Source of the DNA: Erysipelotrichales bacterium
GTDB lineage: Bacteria; Bacillota_I; Bacilli_A; RFN20; CAG-826
Direction of reading: 5' to 3'
Assembly (NCBI GenBank): GCA_022508535.1
Contig: JAFLUZ010000011.1
Span: forward strand, 1 to 57,794
Length of the DNA stretch: 57,794 nt
A program made the translations under genes and the position numbers. The notes beneath the pieces were generated by a model, which did no database searches, had not been told where the DNA came from, and worked only from the letters and a program-made list of their open reading frames with translations. Shown one piece after another: positions 43,661-52,599 of the stretch. Each line of letters opens with the position of its first letter. Positions within the stretch are counted from its first letter, which is position 1.

Positions 43661-45025
43661 ATGAAAAATTACGCTATATTACTTGCAGCCGGCGAAGGAA
43701 AACGTATGAAAGTAAATGTGCCAAAATGCGCACATCTAATCATTAAAAAACCGATGGCTCAATATGTATTTGATGCAATTGATCATCAAATTATTGATGA
43801 AACTTTGCTTGTTATAAACCCAAACAGTAAAGATATTTTTTCTTCAATATTTAAAGAATCCGTTAAATATGTTTATCAAACAGAACATCTTGGAACTGGT
43901 GATGCTGTAAGATCAGCAATAAGCGAAATACAAAATGACGACGGTTATACATTAATTTTACCTGGCGATGTACCATTAATTGATAAAGATGAAATAGTTA
44001 GTTTCATGAATTTAATTATGGGTAAAAATGCCGATTTAGGCGTGATTACCACTTTTATGGACGATGCCTCAAACTATGGTAGAATTGTTCGCCATAATGG
44101 TCAAATTGCACGAATTCAAGAGGCAAAAGATGCTAGTGAAGAGGAATTAGATATTAAAGAAGTTAATACTGGTATATATCTTGTAAAAAATAGTTCATTA
44201 AAGTATATATTTAATTATATGTCACAAGGAAAATGTCATCTAAATACAATCATTGAAATCGCTAAAAAAATTGGTTTTGACGTATATACTTATACTTCAG
44301 ACAATTCAGATTATTATTCCGATATAAATGACTTTTATACTCTTTCACAGGTTGAACAAAAAATTAAGATTTTTACAAATAGAAAACATTTAATGAATGG
44401 TGTTAATATTATTTCGCCTGAAACTGTAACAATTTCTTCAGAGGTTGTAATTGAATCTGGTGTAACAATTTATCCGAATACTTTTATTACTGGAAAATCC
44501 GTAATTCACACAGGTGCCGTTGTCGGACCAGATTCTGAAGTACATAATTCGGAAATATTATCAGGAGCACAAATCAGACACTCTCTTGTTACTGATTCAA
44601 AAGTTGGCAAAAATACAACAGTCGGTCCTTTTGCTCATTTAAGAAATAATACGGAAATCCGCGATAATTGTCGTATTGGAAACTTTGTTGAAATTAAAAA
44701 TTCTCTTGTTGATGAAGGAACAAAAATTTCTCATCTCACATATCTTGGTGACACAACTTGCGGAAAAAACGTCAACTGGGGTTGTGGATGTGTTACTGTT
44801 AACTATGATGGTAAATATAAACATAAAACTACCGTTGGTGATAACGTATTTATTGGCTGTAATACTAATCTTATTGCACCAATTAAAGTCGGAAACAATG
44901 TTTTCATCGCAGCAGGTTCAACAATAACTGAAGATATCCCAGATGAGGCATTTTCAATTGCTAGAAATCGTCAAGTCACTAAAGAAGACTACGCAAGAAA
45001 ATACTCTTATATAAAGAAGCAATAA
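43661..45025 (+). CDS. glmU: Bifunctional GlmU (glucosamine-1-phosphate acetyltransferase / GlcNAc-1-P uridylyltransferase)
   Basis: A 454-residue bifunctional enzyme. The uridylyltransferase half has LAAGEGKRMKVNVPKCAH, the QTEHLGTGDAV loop and LPGDVPLID. The C-terminal half is a left-handed beta-helix of hexapeptide repeats (VVGPDSEVHNSEI, GPFAHLRNNTEI, VEIKNSLV, TYLGDTTCGKNVNWGCGCV, NYDGKYKHKTTVGD) with the acetyl-CoA site. It finishes UDP-GlcNAc synthesis for peptidoglycan or other glycans. It begins directly after the glmM stop with GGAGG inside glmM, and its stop overlaps the next start by 1 nt. Confidence 0.96.
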   Translation: MKNYAILLAAGEGKRMKVNVPKCAHLIIKKPMAQYVFDAIDHQIIDETLLVINPNSKDIFSSIFKESVKYVYQTEHLGTGDAVRSAISEIQNDDGYTLILPGDVPLIDKDEIVSFMNLIMGKNADLGVITTFMDDASNYGRIVRHNGQIARIQEAKDASEEELDIKEVNTGIYLVKNSSLKYIFNYMSQGKCHLNTIIEIAKKIGFDVYTYTSDNSDYYSDINDFYTLSQVEQKIKIFTNRKHLMNGVNIISPETVTISSEVVIESGVTIYPNTFITGKSVIHTGAVVGPDSEVHNSEILSGAQIRHSLVTDSKVGKNTTVGPFAHLRNNTEIRDNCRIGNFVEIKNSLVDEGTKISHLTYLGDTTCGKNVNWGCGCVTVNYDGKYKHKTTVGDNVFIGCNTNLIAPIKVGNNVFIAAGSTITEDIPDEAFSIARNRQVTKEDYARKYSYIKKQ

Positions 45026-45837
45026 TGAAAGTAGTTTGTAGTATAAAAAAAGATAATGATTTAATTTCAGCATTAATGGAATTCGGCTTTTCTTATGATT
45101 TAAGTCATTATTTATATCGTCACAAAGAAAATATATTAGTGAATAATAAGCCATTGACATCTCCTAATTTAAAAGTTGGGGATGTTTTAATTATTAATCT
45201 TGTCGAGGAAAACAAGGAGTATGGCAAATCCTCTTCTCCTTTGCATATCGTTTATGAAGATGATTATTTATTAATTGTTAGCAAAAGAAAGAATCAAGCT
45301 ACTATTCCTACTATTAACCATTATAATGACAATCTATCTAGTGATGTCGCAAATTACTATTTAGAAAACAATATATTTTCTAAAATTCATTGTGTTACTC
45401 GTCTAGATTACGAGACATCTGGATTAGTCATATTCGCCAAGCACCAATACATTCATAATCTTTTGATGAAAACCGAAATTGAAAAATATTACATTGCGAA
45501 AGTTCATGGAATAATAAATGAAAATGGATGCATTAAACTTCCAATTATAAAAGATCCGAATGATAAAAAGAAAAGAATAATCTCTAAAGATGGAAAAGAT
45601 AGTATAACTGAGTATGAAATTATTGACTATGAAAAAAATTGTACAATAGTTAAAGTTCATTTGTTAACTGGCAGAACACATCAAATACGTGTTCATTTCT
45701 CAAGTATTGGATATCCTCTTGTAGGAGATTCTTTATATGGAACCGATCAAAATAAGGATTTGGAATTAGAATGTTGTAATTTAATATTTATTCATCCAAT
45801 CACGAAGAAATTATTAAATATTAGAAAGTATAAATAA
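45025..45837 (+). CDS. RluA-family pseudouridine synthase
   Basis: A 270-residue protein with an N-terminal S4-like RNA-binding segment (about 12-60) and an RluA catalytic domain. The signature HCVTRLDYETSGL carries catalytic Asp128, and LLTGRTHQIRVHFSSIGYPLVGDSLYG is the RluA C-terminal motif. It isomerises uridine to pseudouridine in rRNA or tRNA. RluD, RluC and YlyB-like proteins share these motifs, so the target site is open. The ATG overlaps the glmU stop (TAATG), hence strong coupling. A second RNA-modification gene in the window beside the U32 cluster. Confidence 0.92.
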   Translation: MKVVCSIKKDNDLISALMEFGFSYDLSHYLYRHKENILVNNKPLTSPNLKVGDVLIINLVEENKEYGKSSSPLHIVYEDDYLLIVSKRKNQATIPTINHYNDNLSSDVANYYLENNIFSKIHCVTRLDYETSGLVIFAKHQYIHNLLMKTEIEKYYIAKVHGIINENGCIKLPIIKDPNDKKKRIISKDGKDSITEYEIIDYEKNCTIVKVHLLTGRTHQIRVHFSSIGYPLVGDSLYGTDQNKDLELECCNLIFIHPITKKLLNIRKYK

Positions 45838-45876
45838 AATTTTGACTATCAAGTAATGAAGAACTATTGAGAAAGT

Positions 45877-45908
45877 AAAAATGTATGCAATTTAAGCATA
45901 CATTTTTT
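45877..45908. terminator. Bidirectional terminator after the pseudouridine synthase gene
   Basis: AAAAATGTATGC/GCATACATTTTT (45877-45907) with a 7-nt loop between convergent genes. It ends 2 nt before the ABC exporter stop. Confidence 0.85.
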
Positions 45909-45909
45909 G

Positions 45910-48672
45910 TTATTCTGTTCTTAAGGCAACTACCGGATCTTTTTTACTCGCAAGTTTTGCAGGGATTAGTCCTGCAATGAATGTCATAAATATTGAGACT
46001 AGGATTAAGGCTATCGCACCTGTTATTGGTAAATTTGCAAGATGCGAAATATCCGTAAGTGCCTTTAGAATAATATTGCCTGGAATTAAAATTAACATTG
46101 TTACTAATATGCCAACCGCACCTGCTAAGAATCCAATTGTTACACTTTCTGCTGTAAACACGCGTTTAATATCTTGTTTTGAAGCACCAATTGATCTTAA
46201 AATACCAATTTCCTTAATACGCTCTAAGACGGAAATATAAGTAATGACACCAATCATAATTGATGAAACAACGAGTGAGATACTTACAAAGACAATAAGT
46301 ACTGTTGAGATAATGTCGATAATTGTAGAAACACTAGACATAAGTAAACCGACATAATCTGTATAATTAATGCTTTCTTCCTCGCGTCCTCCATCTACTG
46401 CTTGCTTATTGTATCTATCAATAAGTTTTACAATATCTTCCTTATTTTTAAAATCACTTGCATAAATATTAATTTGACTTGGTATGTTTTCATCACAAAT
46501 TCCTAAAATTCTTAAATTTGATTCATACGATGATTTTTCATTTATTTCGTCCATTCCACTACTATAAATAGAAATGAGTATTGGATCAATGAGTGGGCTT
46601 AATAAATTTATTTTTCCATCTATGTCAAGTGAATTGTAATAAGCCATAAACACTTCATAACTTATTCCAAGATTAAATTGATCATAATATTCTTCCATAT
46701 TTGGTTCAATTATGGTAGATACTGCCCAACGAGCTAATCCATCATAAATATATTGTGCAAATTTGTAATGATCTTGGAACATATTATCAGCAGAATCACT
46801 AACCAATGTTGCAAAATAATTAATTAAATCTGTACGTGTATATTTTTTTTCTTCCTCTTCAAAATTATGACCAGTTAATACATTGTATTCAGGATGTTCA
46901 AGTTGATATTTTGCAACAGGTGAATTATTATTTTTTTCAATTATTTGACGAGTTAAATCAGATGAATATCCAATGACGCCATTAAGAACTTCACCGACGT
47001 TTTCACTTTTTGGTTTAATAATACCCGTTACTTTTAACTTGATTGCATTATTACTACTCAATTGATTTTGTAAGTATTGTACATCGCTTCTTCTATCTAG
47101 AGCAATATTATCATTACCTAATTCATAATAGAAAGCACTAGGTAAAATAATATATGTTTGTTCAAGTATAGTATCATAGCTAATTTTAATTTGGGCTGCA
47201 TCTGCATTATCGCGAATATTATTAAACTCTTCGTCGCTAATTAACCCTAATCCATATAATACAAAATCATTAATTTCGTTATTATCATCAACTATAACCA
47301 CAACTTCATCATAATTAACAGGCATTTTACCTGCCAAAACATCATATTGACGATTAATGAGATCTTTATTGTCAATCATTTGGGACCAAATATTCATGTT
47401 ACTAGCCATCATTGAATCAGAGTCAGTAGACATGTTAAATACGCTTGTGCTTATTTTTTTCGTTGAAGTTTCATCTTTATATACTTGTAAATCAACATTA
47501 TATGAATAAGAGATATTTCCCTCAACGATTATTGATTTAGCTTCCTCATCTGTTTCTAGGAATGTTTTGAATTTGCCCAAATCATTGCTTCGAATTGATG
47601 TTTGAAGTGATTGCATTAATTTTGAGAAAATATTATTTGAGTAAATTGCATCAAATTCATGGTTTGCATCTGAATTTCTTTGCTCTGCAAACATTTCTAA
47701 AAGTGATGACATATCACTCGTTCTTGAGTTAATAGTTATAGGATAAGTTGAAAGTGTTTCTTCTTGTACTTTATCAATATAATTTTGGAATCCACTAGAC
47801 ATTGATAAGACCAGGGCAATACCAATGATTCCTATTGATCCTGCAAAAGACACTAAAGCAGTACGTGCCTTTTTTGTTAACAAATTCTTAATAGAAAGTG
47901 ATAAAGCAGTAAAGAATGACATTCTTGTCTTTCTCTTTTCAACTTGTTGTGTGTTTGTATTAACATTACTATCGCCCTCATATGGCTTAGAGTCAGACAC
48001 TACTTCTCCATCAAATAGTTCAATAATACGGGTTGAATATTCTTTAGCTAAATCAGGATTATGTGTTACCATAATAATTAATTTATCTTTAGAAATTTCT
48101 TTTAGAATATCCATGATTTGCACACTAGTTTTTGAATCAAGAGCACCAGTTGGTTCATCAGCCAAAATAATTTCTGGATCATTGACAAGAGCACGAGCTA
48201 TCGCAACTCTCTGCATTTGACCACCAGACAATTGATTAGGATTTGAATAAATTTTGTCTTCAAGTCCGACTTTTACTAGTGCCTCAATAGCACGCTTTTT
48301 TCTTTCTTCTTTACTAACACCTGATAATGTTAAAGCAAGTTCAACGTTACTTAAAACACTTTGATGTGGAATCAAGTTGTATGATTGGAAGATAAAACCA
48401 ATTGAATGATTTCGATAATTGTCCCATTCGCGATCTTGATACATTTTTGTTGAAACATTGTTGATTAGTAAATCTCCACTAGTGTATTGATCTAACCCAC
48501 CAATGATATTTAAAAGAGTTGTTTTACCACAACCTGATTGTCCTAAAATTGATACAAGTTCATGTCGTCTAAAATTAATTGATACATCCTTTAGAGCGTG
48601 AACCACTTGATAGTTTTTGGTGTTTTTCTTACCAATATAATAGTCTTTTGTAATATTTTTTAAAGTAAGCAT
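45910..48672 (-). CDS. MacB-like ABC exporter, ATPase and permease in one chain
   Basis: The start is ATG 48672 with AGGAGTG 9 nt upstream; the frame reaches 48729 without a ribosome site. The 920-residue protein has an LolD/MacB-type ATPase in residues 1-230: Walker A GQSGCGKT 44-51, LSGGQMQR, ILADEPTGALD and VTHNPD. A membrane helix near 280-305 follows, then a large extracytoplasmic domain of about 500 residues, and three helices at the end in FtsX-like form (GVITYISVLERIKEIGILRSIGASKQDI). Such fused proteins export peptides or work mechanically on the envelope. The substrate is unknown. It follows the DUF308 gene by 75 nt on the same strand. Confidence 0.9.
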   Translation of the reverse strand: MLTLKNITKDYYIGKKNTKNYQVVHALKDVSINFRRHELVSILGQSGCGKTTLLNIIGGLDQYTSGDLLINNVSTKMYQDREWDNYRNHSIGFIFQSYNLIPHQSVLSNVELALTLSGVSKEERKKRAIEALVKVGLEDKIYSNPNQLSGGQMQRVAIARALVNDPEIILADEPTGALDSKTSVQIMDILKEISKDKLIIMVTHNPDLAKEYSTRIIELFDGEVVSDSKPYEGDSNVNTNTQQVEKRKTRMSFFTALSLSIKNLLTKKARTALVSFAGSIGIIGIALVLSMSSGFQNYIDKVQEETLSTYPITINSRTSDMSSLLEMFAEQRNSDANHEFDAIYSNNIFSKLMQSLQTSIRSNDLGKFKTFLETDEEAKSIIVEGNISYSYNVDLQVYKDETSTKKISTSVFNMSTDSDSMMASNMNIWSQMIDNKDLINRQYDVLAGKMPVNYDEVVVIVDDNNEINDFVLYGLGLISDEEFNNIRDNADAAQIKISYDTILEQTYIILPSAFYYELGNDNIALDRRSDVQYLQNQLSSNNAIKLKVTGIIKPKSENVGEVLNGVIGYSSDLTRQIIEKNNNSPVAKYQLEHPEYNVLTGHNFEEEEKKYTRTDLINYFATLVSDSADNMFQDHYKFAQYIYDGLARWAVSTIIEPNMEEYYDQFNLGISYEVFMAYYNSLDIDGKINLLSPLIDPILISIYSSGMDEINEKSSYESNLRILGICDENIPSQINIYASDFKNKEDIVKLIDRYNKQAVDGGREEESINYTDYVGLLMSSVSTIIDIISTVLIVFVSISLVVSSIMIGVITYISVLERIKEIGILRSIGASKQDIKRVFTAESVTIGFLAGAVGILVTMLILIPGNIILKALTDISHLANLPITGAIALILVSIFMTFIAGLIPAKLASKKDPVVALRTE

Positions 48673-48702
48673 AGTAAAACACTCCTTTCTTTTATATAAA
48701 AA

Positions 48703-48729
48703 TGTATAACATTTTTTTGCTTGTTTCAA
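48703..48729 (-). promoter_or_regulatory. Possible promoter of the ABC exporter gene
   Basis: Minus strand extended -10 TGTTATACA (48703-48711); a TTGAAA at 48724-48729 is only 15 nt from the -10. A perfect 12-bp palindrome TTAACTAGTTAA (48740-48751) overlaps the preceding stop codon. Confidence 0.35.
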
Positions 48730-48747
48730 GTTTAATTTGTTAACTAG

Positions 48748-49311
48748 TTAATTTTTATCAGAAAAATCAAAATCAACATCATCTTTAGAAACATTTAAAC
48801 TTTTTTTTGTTTCGTTTTCACCGAATAAATTCGTGCGCAACATTACGATTAACCCGATTATTGTTCCAATAATAATTATACTGCCAATTACTATTAAAAA
48901 TACACTTATCACAGCATCAAATAATCCGAAAAAGAATGGTGAAAATAAAAAGAATATAATACCAAATATTAATTTTATAATATCTTTTTCATCCCAAAAT
49001 ATTCTAAAGCACAACATATTTAATAAAGGAACAACAATGAGATAAAATGCGATAATAATATTCATTATTTTTGAAGGAAAAGCAATCATTAATGCTCCTA
49101 AGATAATTCCGATTATTGAATTTGCAAAGCCATAAATCATTTTTCCTCGTATAGAAAGCAAATTTAAAACATTCGTTACAATCATAATAATGCCAATTGC
49201 CTTAAGTAAAATATTTAGAATACTCGTTGCAGGTACTAGAGCTCCAATCAATATAAACGCAATACCTATAGCAATTGATACGAATAGTTGTGAAATTCTT
49301 TTTAGAATCAT
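48748..49311 (-). CDS. DUF308/HdeD-like membrane protein
   Basis: A 187-residue protein with about six membrane helices and a polar tail (DDVDFDFSDKN). Repeated features such as GIIMIVTNVLNLLSIRG and GIILGALMIAFPSKIM resemble the DUF308 (HdeD) fold. No enzymatic motif is present. It is the last gene of the DUF1538 operon, 2 nt after the nucleoside hydrolase gene. Role unknown; HdeD-type proteins are linked to acid stress in enterics, but that does not transfer directly. Confidence 0.65.
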   Translation of the reverse strand: MILKRISQLFVSIAIGIAFILIGALVPATSILNILLKAIGIIMIVTNVLNLLSIRGKMIYGFANSIIGIILGALMIAFPSKIMNIIIAFYLIVVPLLNMLCFRIFWDEKDIIKLIFGIIFFLFSPFFFGLFDAVISVFLIVIGSIIIIGTIIGLIVMLRTNLFGENETKKSLNVSKDDVDFDFSDKN

Positions 49312-49313
49312 AT

Positions 49314-50246
49314 TTAATTCTCCTTATAATTTCTAATATTTTCTTCGACAATATTCCAAAATTTGTCCACATCTATATCAATAGAAACAAAACTATTTTT
49401 TTCTTTTTTTAGATAATCGAATAAGTCAGAATTTGTTCTCCCATAACTTGTTCCATGACTTAAATCAATTTCAGTATTTACATGTTTAAATGTTACTAAA
49501 CTATCATCTAATAGTGAAGCAATAGTGACAGGATCATGAAGAGGTGCTCCAGTATAACCAAACACTCTATGTTGATTATCGTTAAATACTTTCATAAGTG
49601 CCACGAATAAATCACTTGCTTTGTTATTAATTTGCTTCATCCGATTAACAATAGATTCATAACATAAAACTTTGCGTGTAACATCTAATGTAACCATATA
49701 AATTGGTAATTTAGAGTTAAGAACAATGTGTGCAGCCTCTGGATCACAAAGAATATTAAATTCGCTAGCAGGTGTCACATTTCCCATTTGATATGATCCA
49801 CCCATTAACACTACTTTCTTTATTTTTTCAATAATTCTTGGCTCTAAGCGCAATGCAAGAGCAAGATTTGTTAAAGGTCCTGTTACGACCATTATAGTTT
49901 TATCTTTTTCTTGTAATAGTGTATCAATAATAAATTGAACTGCGTGACGCGAATCTATTTTTTTCTTAAGTTTGGGAAAAGTAAAACCATCTAAACCTGA
50001 TTCACCATGTATTGCCTCACATACTTCTACTTCGCGAATTATTGGATGTGAACACCCTTTTGCAACTGGCACATCAATATCTAAATATTGGCAAATATTT
50101 AGCGCATTAAGTGTAGTTTTTTCAATGCTTTGATTTCCAGAAGAAACAGTAATACCAAGTAATTTTATTAAATCACTTTTACCAGCAAGCATAATTGCCA
50201 CAGCATCATCATGTCCTGGATCACAATCAAGAATTATTTTTTCCAT
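49314..50246 (-). CDS. Nucleoside hydrolase, inosine-uridine preferring family
   Basis: A 310-residue protein opening with the family metal site LDCDPGHDDAVAI (Asp7, Asp9, Asp13, Asp14). Further motifs are ITVSSGNQSIEKTTLNA, VAKGCSHP, HGESGLDG, VTGPLTNLALAL, LMGGS and the loop APLHDPVTIASLL with catalytic His. It hydrolyses ribonucleosides to base and ribose in the cytoplasm. It overlaps the end of the PII-like gene by 20 nt and lies 2 nt from DUF308. In the operon it is the only clear catabolic enzyme, so the transporter may move a nucleoside, a base or ribose; this is inference. Confidence 0.93.
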   Translation of the reverse strand: MEKIILDCDPGHDDAVAIMLAGKSDLIKLLGITVSSGNQSIEKTTLNALNICQYLDIDVPVAKGCSHPIIREVEVCEAIHGESGLDGFTFPKLKKKIDSRHAVQFIIDTLLQEKDKTIMVVTGPLTNLALALRLEPRIIEKIKKVVLMGGSYQMGNVTPASEFNILCDPEAAHIVLNSKLPIYMVTLDVTRKVLCYESIVNRMKQINNKASDLFVALMKVFNDNQHRVFGYTGAPLHDPVTIASLLDDSLVTFKHVNTEIDLSHGTSYGRTNSDLFDYLKKEKNSFVSIDIDVDKFWNIVEENIRNYKEN

Positions 50247-50568
50247 TAGCTTTATTCTCCTTTATAGGTGTTAATCCTATGACATCATCTACAGGTAAGC
50301 AAAAGGCAATTCCTTGACCTGGAGTATCTAAACCAACTTGTTTGTATAAGGCATGCAAAATATTGTCTTTAATATTTGAAGGAATAATTATCATGACAAT
50401 TTCTTTTTCAGCTTGTATTGAAATATTAAAGATTTTCTCTGCTTCTTTACTTGCTGTACCACGTGCACGCAAAACTGTTCCGCCACGTGCACCATACATT
50501 TTAGCAGCATCCATAACAGCTTCGCTAAAGCCATTATTAACAATACAAAACACTACTTCATATTTCAT
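50227..50568 (-). CDS. PII-like signalling protein A
   Basis: A 113-residue PII-superfamily protein: KYEVVFCIVNNGFSEAVMDAAKMYGARGG, a T-loop-like stretch TASKEAEKIFNISI, then AEKEIVMIIIP and GQGIAFCLPVDDVIGL. The fold usually forms a trimer that binds ATP or ADP and 2-oxoglutarate in its clefts. The Tyr51 modification site of GlnB is absent. The start is ATG 50568 after GGAGGAG. It sits directly after PII-like B and before the nucleoside hydrolase. Role in controlling the DUF1538 protein is likely from linkage. Confidence 0.85.
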   Translation of the reverse strand: MKYEVVFCIVNNGFSEAVMDAAKMYGARGGTVLRARGTASKEAEKIFNISIQAEKEIVMIIIPSNIKDNILHALYKQVGLDTPGQGIAFCLPVDDVIGLTPIKENKANGKNNS

Positions 50569-50569
50569 A

Positions 50570-50962
50570 TTAATTCTCCTCCTTTTTCATTTTGTTATTA
50601 CACATGAATTGATAAATGGCAACACCGATAACACTACTTAATGAAACAGTGTATGCAATGCCTTTACCATTTCTAATCTTATGGAATTTTTCTTCTAACG
50701 TCTCTTTAATCTTTGCTATCTTTTCTTCTTTTACGATAGAAAAAATAACTGCTTTTTGCGTATCTGGTAAACCAAGGTATGTTAGCATTTCACTATTAGC
50801 CGTACCAGATCCATAAGTAATAAGTTGCATATTTACTTCAAAATCTTGAAGCAAATCTACATAGTAATCAGCCTTATTTCGATTAACAATAGTAATTAAT
50901 AATTTCAGTTTTATTGGAGCTGCATAGTTTTTGTTTTCTATTTTTTTACTTTCGTTTTTCAT
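50570..50962 (-). CDS. PII-like signalling protein B
   Basis: A 130-residue PII-like protein with a 15-residue polar leader then KLKLLITIVNRNKADYYVDL, ITYGSGTANSEMLTYLGL in T-loop position, KAVIFSIVKEEKIAKI and GKGIAYTVSLSSVIGV. The C-terminus is hydrophobic (GVAIYQFMCNN), so it may dock on a membrane partner. It differs strongly from PII-like A, so they may form hetero-oligomers or sense different ligands. AGGAGG precedes ATG 50962. It follows the DUF1538 gene by 14 nt. Confidence 0.8.
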   Translation of the reverse strand: MKNESKKIENKNYAAPIKLKLLITIVNRNKADYYVDLLQDFEVNMQLITYGSGTANSEMLTYLGLPDTQKAVIFSIVKEEKIAKIKETLEEKFHKIRNGKGIAYTVSLSSVIGVAIYQFMCNNKMKKEEN

Positions 50963-50976
50963 TACTATACATCCTC

Positions 50977-52506
50977 CTACATAAAGTCGATGATTTGTTC
51001 ATCATCTGCTTCAATTATTCTACGCATTGCAATTCTTCTTTTAACAATTGAAGCCATCGTTGCTCTAAAGCCTAATAGTTGAATTGTTATTAATGGTGTC
51101 ATTGCAACCATTGCCACAATACCAAAGGCATCTTGCAATATTTTTTCTTGACCTTGTAAAACAACACATGCCCCAATTGCGAATGGTAAAATAAATGTTG
51201 AAGTCATTGGACCACTTGCAACACCACCAGAGTCAAACGCAATTGCAGTATAAATACGTGGAACAAAGAATGATAAGCCAAGTGATAAAATATATCCTGG
51301 AATTAAATAATACAAAAGGCTAAAATCAAATATAATTCTTATTACTGATAGACAAATTGATGCACCAACACCAACTGATAAAGCAATTAAGACCGAACGT
51401 TTTGTTACTCGTCCTTCAGTCAAATTTTCTACTTGAGTATTTAAAACATGAACAGCCGGTTCTGCAAGTACAACAAGAAGTCCAATTACAAATGCTACAA
51501 TTATTAAAATAGTGTGATTACTTCTTGAAGCAAGTTGCATTCCTAAATTATAACCAACAGTCATAAAACCTGTGTTTACCGCAGTTAAGAAAATTATTAA
51601 GCCGAAATATGTATAAAGAATTCCAATTCCTATTTTTAATAATTTCTTTTTAGGAAGTTTTAAACAAATACTTTGAATTATGAAGAAAAATGCTACCACT
51701 AATCCTAAAGAGATTGTGACATCTTTTATAGTAGTCAACAAGTTAGATAAAATAATTGGAAAAATACTGCCTTCAATTGAATAATTTGGTAATTCATATG
51801 TCAAATCATTTTTAATAAATACACTTAATATTAATACAGCTAAAACCGATCCAACAGAACACATTGCAACAATACCAAAGCTATTTTCATTACTGTTTTT
51901 CCCACCCAATACAGTGGCAATACCAACACCTAGTGCCATTATAAAAGGAACAGTAATAGGACCAGTTGTAACTCCACCAGAGTCAAAAGATAGAGCAATC
52001 AATGATTCATTACCACTTACAAGAACAACCGAAGCAATCGCAAATAAAACTAAATATGAAAACATTAAAACATTTGATAAATGCGTTCTTCCGACAATGC
52101 GGATGATTGCTAACACCAAAAATAATCCAACACCTACTCCAACTGTCGCGATAAGTAACGGACCATTTATTACATCTTTTACTTGTCCTGCTAATACTGT
52201 TAAATCAGGTTCTGCAATGGTTATAAATAAACCAAGTACAAAACATACAAAAAGTACAATTCCTAAACTCTTCGTTTTAGTTAAACCAGTACCAACTTGT
52301 TCTCCCATTGGAGTCATAGCCATATCAGCACCAATATTAAAAAGCGACATACCAATTATTAAAAATACGGCAGCCACCAAAAACACTATCATTTCACGAG
52401 TCGACAAATTAATTATCGGAGTGAAATTTAAAATAATAACTAAAACAGTAATAGGCAAAATAGATTTTAATGATTCAAGAAATTTTGCCATTAATTGCTT
52501 TAGCAT
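50977..52506 (-). CDS. DUF1538 membrane protein with internal duplication
   Basis: The start is ATG 52506, 9 nt after AGGAG; an in-frame TTG at 52515 abuts that site. The 509-residue protein has about 12 membrane helices in two halves. Each half carries three matched motifs (frame numbering from 52515): AEPDLTVLAGQV at 101 and AEPAVHVLNTQV at 351; FDSGGVTTGPIT at 177 and FDSGGVASGPMT at 427; FGIVAM at 213 and 464. The offset is 250-251 residues throughout. This fits a duplicated transporter. Polar Asp, Ser and Glu inside helices look functional. No substrate is known to me for DUF1538. It heads the operon with two PII-like genes. Confidence 0.85.
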   Translation of the reverse strand: MLKQLMAKFLESLKSILPITVLVIILNFTPIINLSTREMIVFLVAAVFLIIGMSLFNIGADMAMTPMGEQVGTGLTKTKSLGIVLFVCFVLGLFITIAEPDLTVLAGQVKDVINGPLLIATVGVGVGLFLVLAIIRIVGRTHLSNVLMFSYLVLFAIASVVLVSGNESLIALSFDSGGVTTGPITVPFIMALGVGIATVLGGKNSNENSFGIVAMCSVGSVLAVLILSVFIKNDLTYELPNYSIEGSIFPIILSNLLTTIKDVTISLGLVVAFFFIIQSICLKLPKKKLLKIGIGILYTYFGLIIFLTAVNTGFMTVGYNLGMQLASRSNHTILIIVAFVIGLLVVLAEPAVHVLNTQVENLTEGRVTKRSVLIALSVGVGASICLSVIRIIFDFSLLYYLIPGYILSLGLSFFVPRIYTAIAFDSGGVASGPMTSTFILPFAIGACVVLQGQEKILQDAFGIVAMVAMTPLITIQLLGFRATMASIVKRRIAMRRIIEADDEQIIDFM

Positions 52507-52529
52507 ATTTATCAACTCCTACATTAAAG

Positions 52530-52558
52530 ATAATATCAAATTATATGCTTAAAAACAA
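52530..52558 (-). promoter_or_regulatory. Promoter of the DUF1538 operon
   Basis: Minus strand TTGTTT (52553-52558), 17-nt spacer, TATTAT (52530-52535). The -35 overlaps the SDR terminator hairpin. Confidence 0.6.
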
Positions 52559-52574
52559 TTTTATAATTGTTTTT
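52551..52574 (-). terminator. AT-only terminator after the SDR gene
   Basis: AAAAACAATT/AATTGTTTTT with a 4-nt loop; both strands give a U-tract. It contains few G-C pairs, so efficiency may be modest. Confidence 0.6.
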
Positions 52575-52599
52575 TTACAATAAAAGCACTTTCAAAAAA

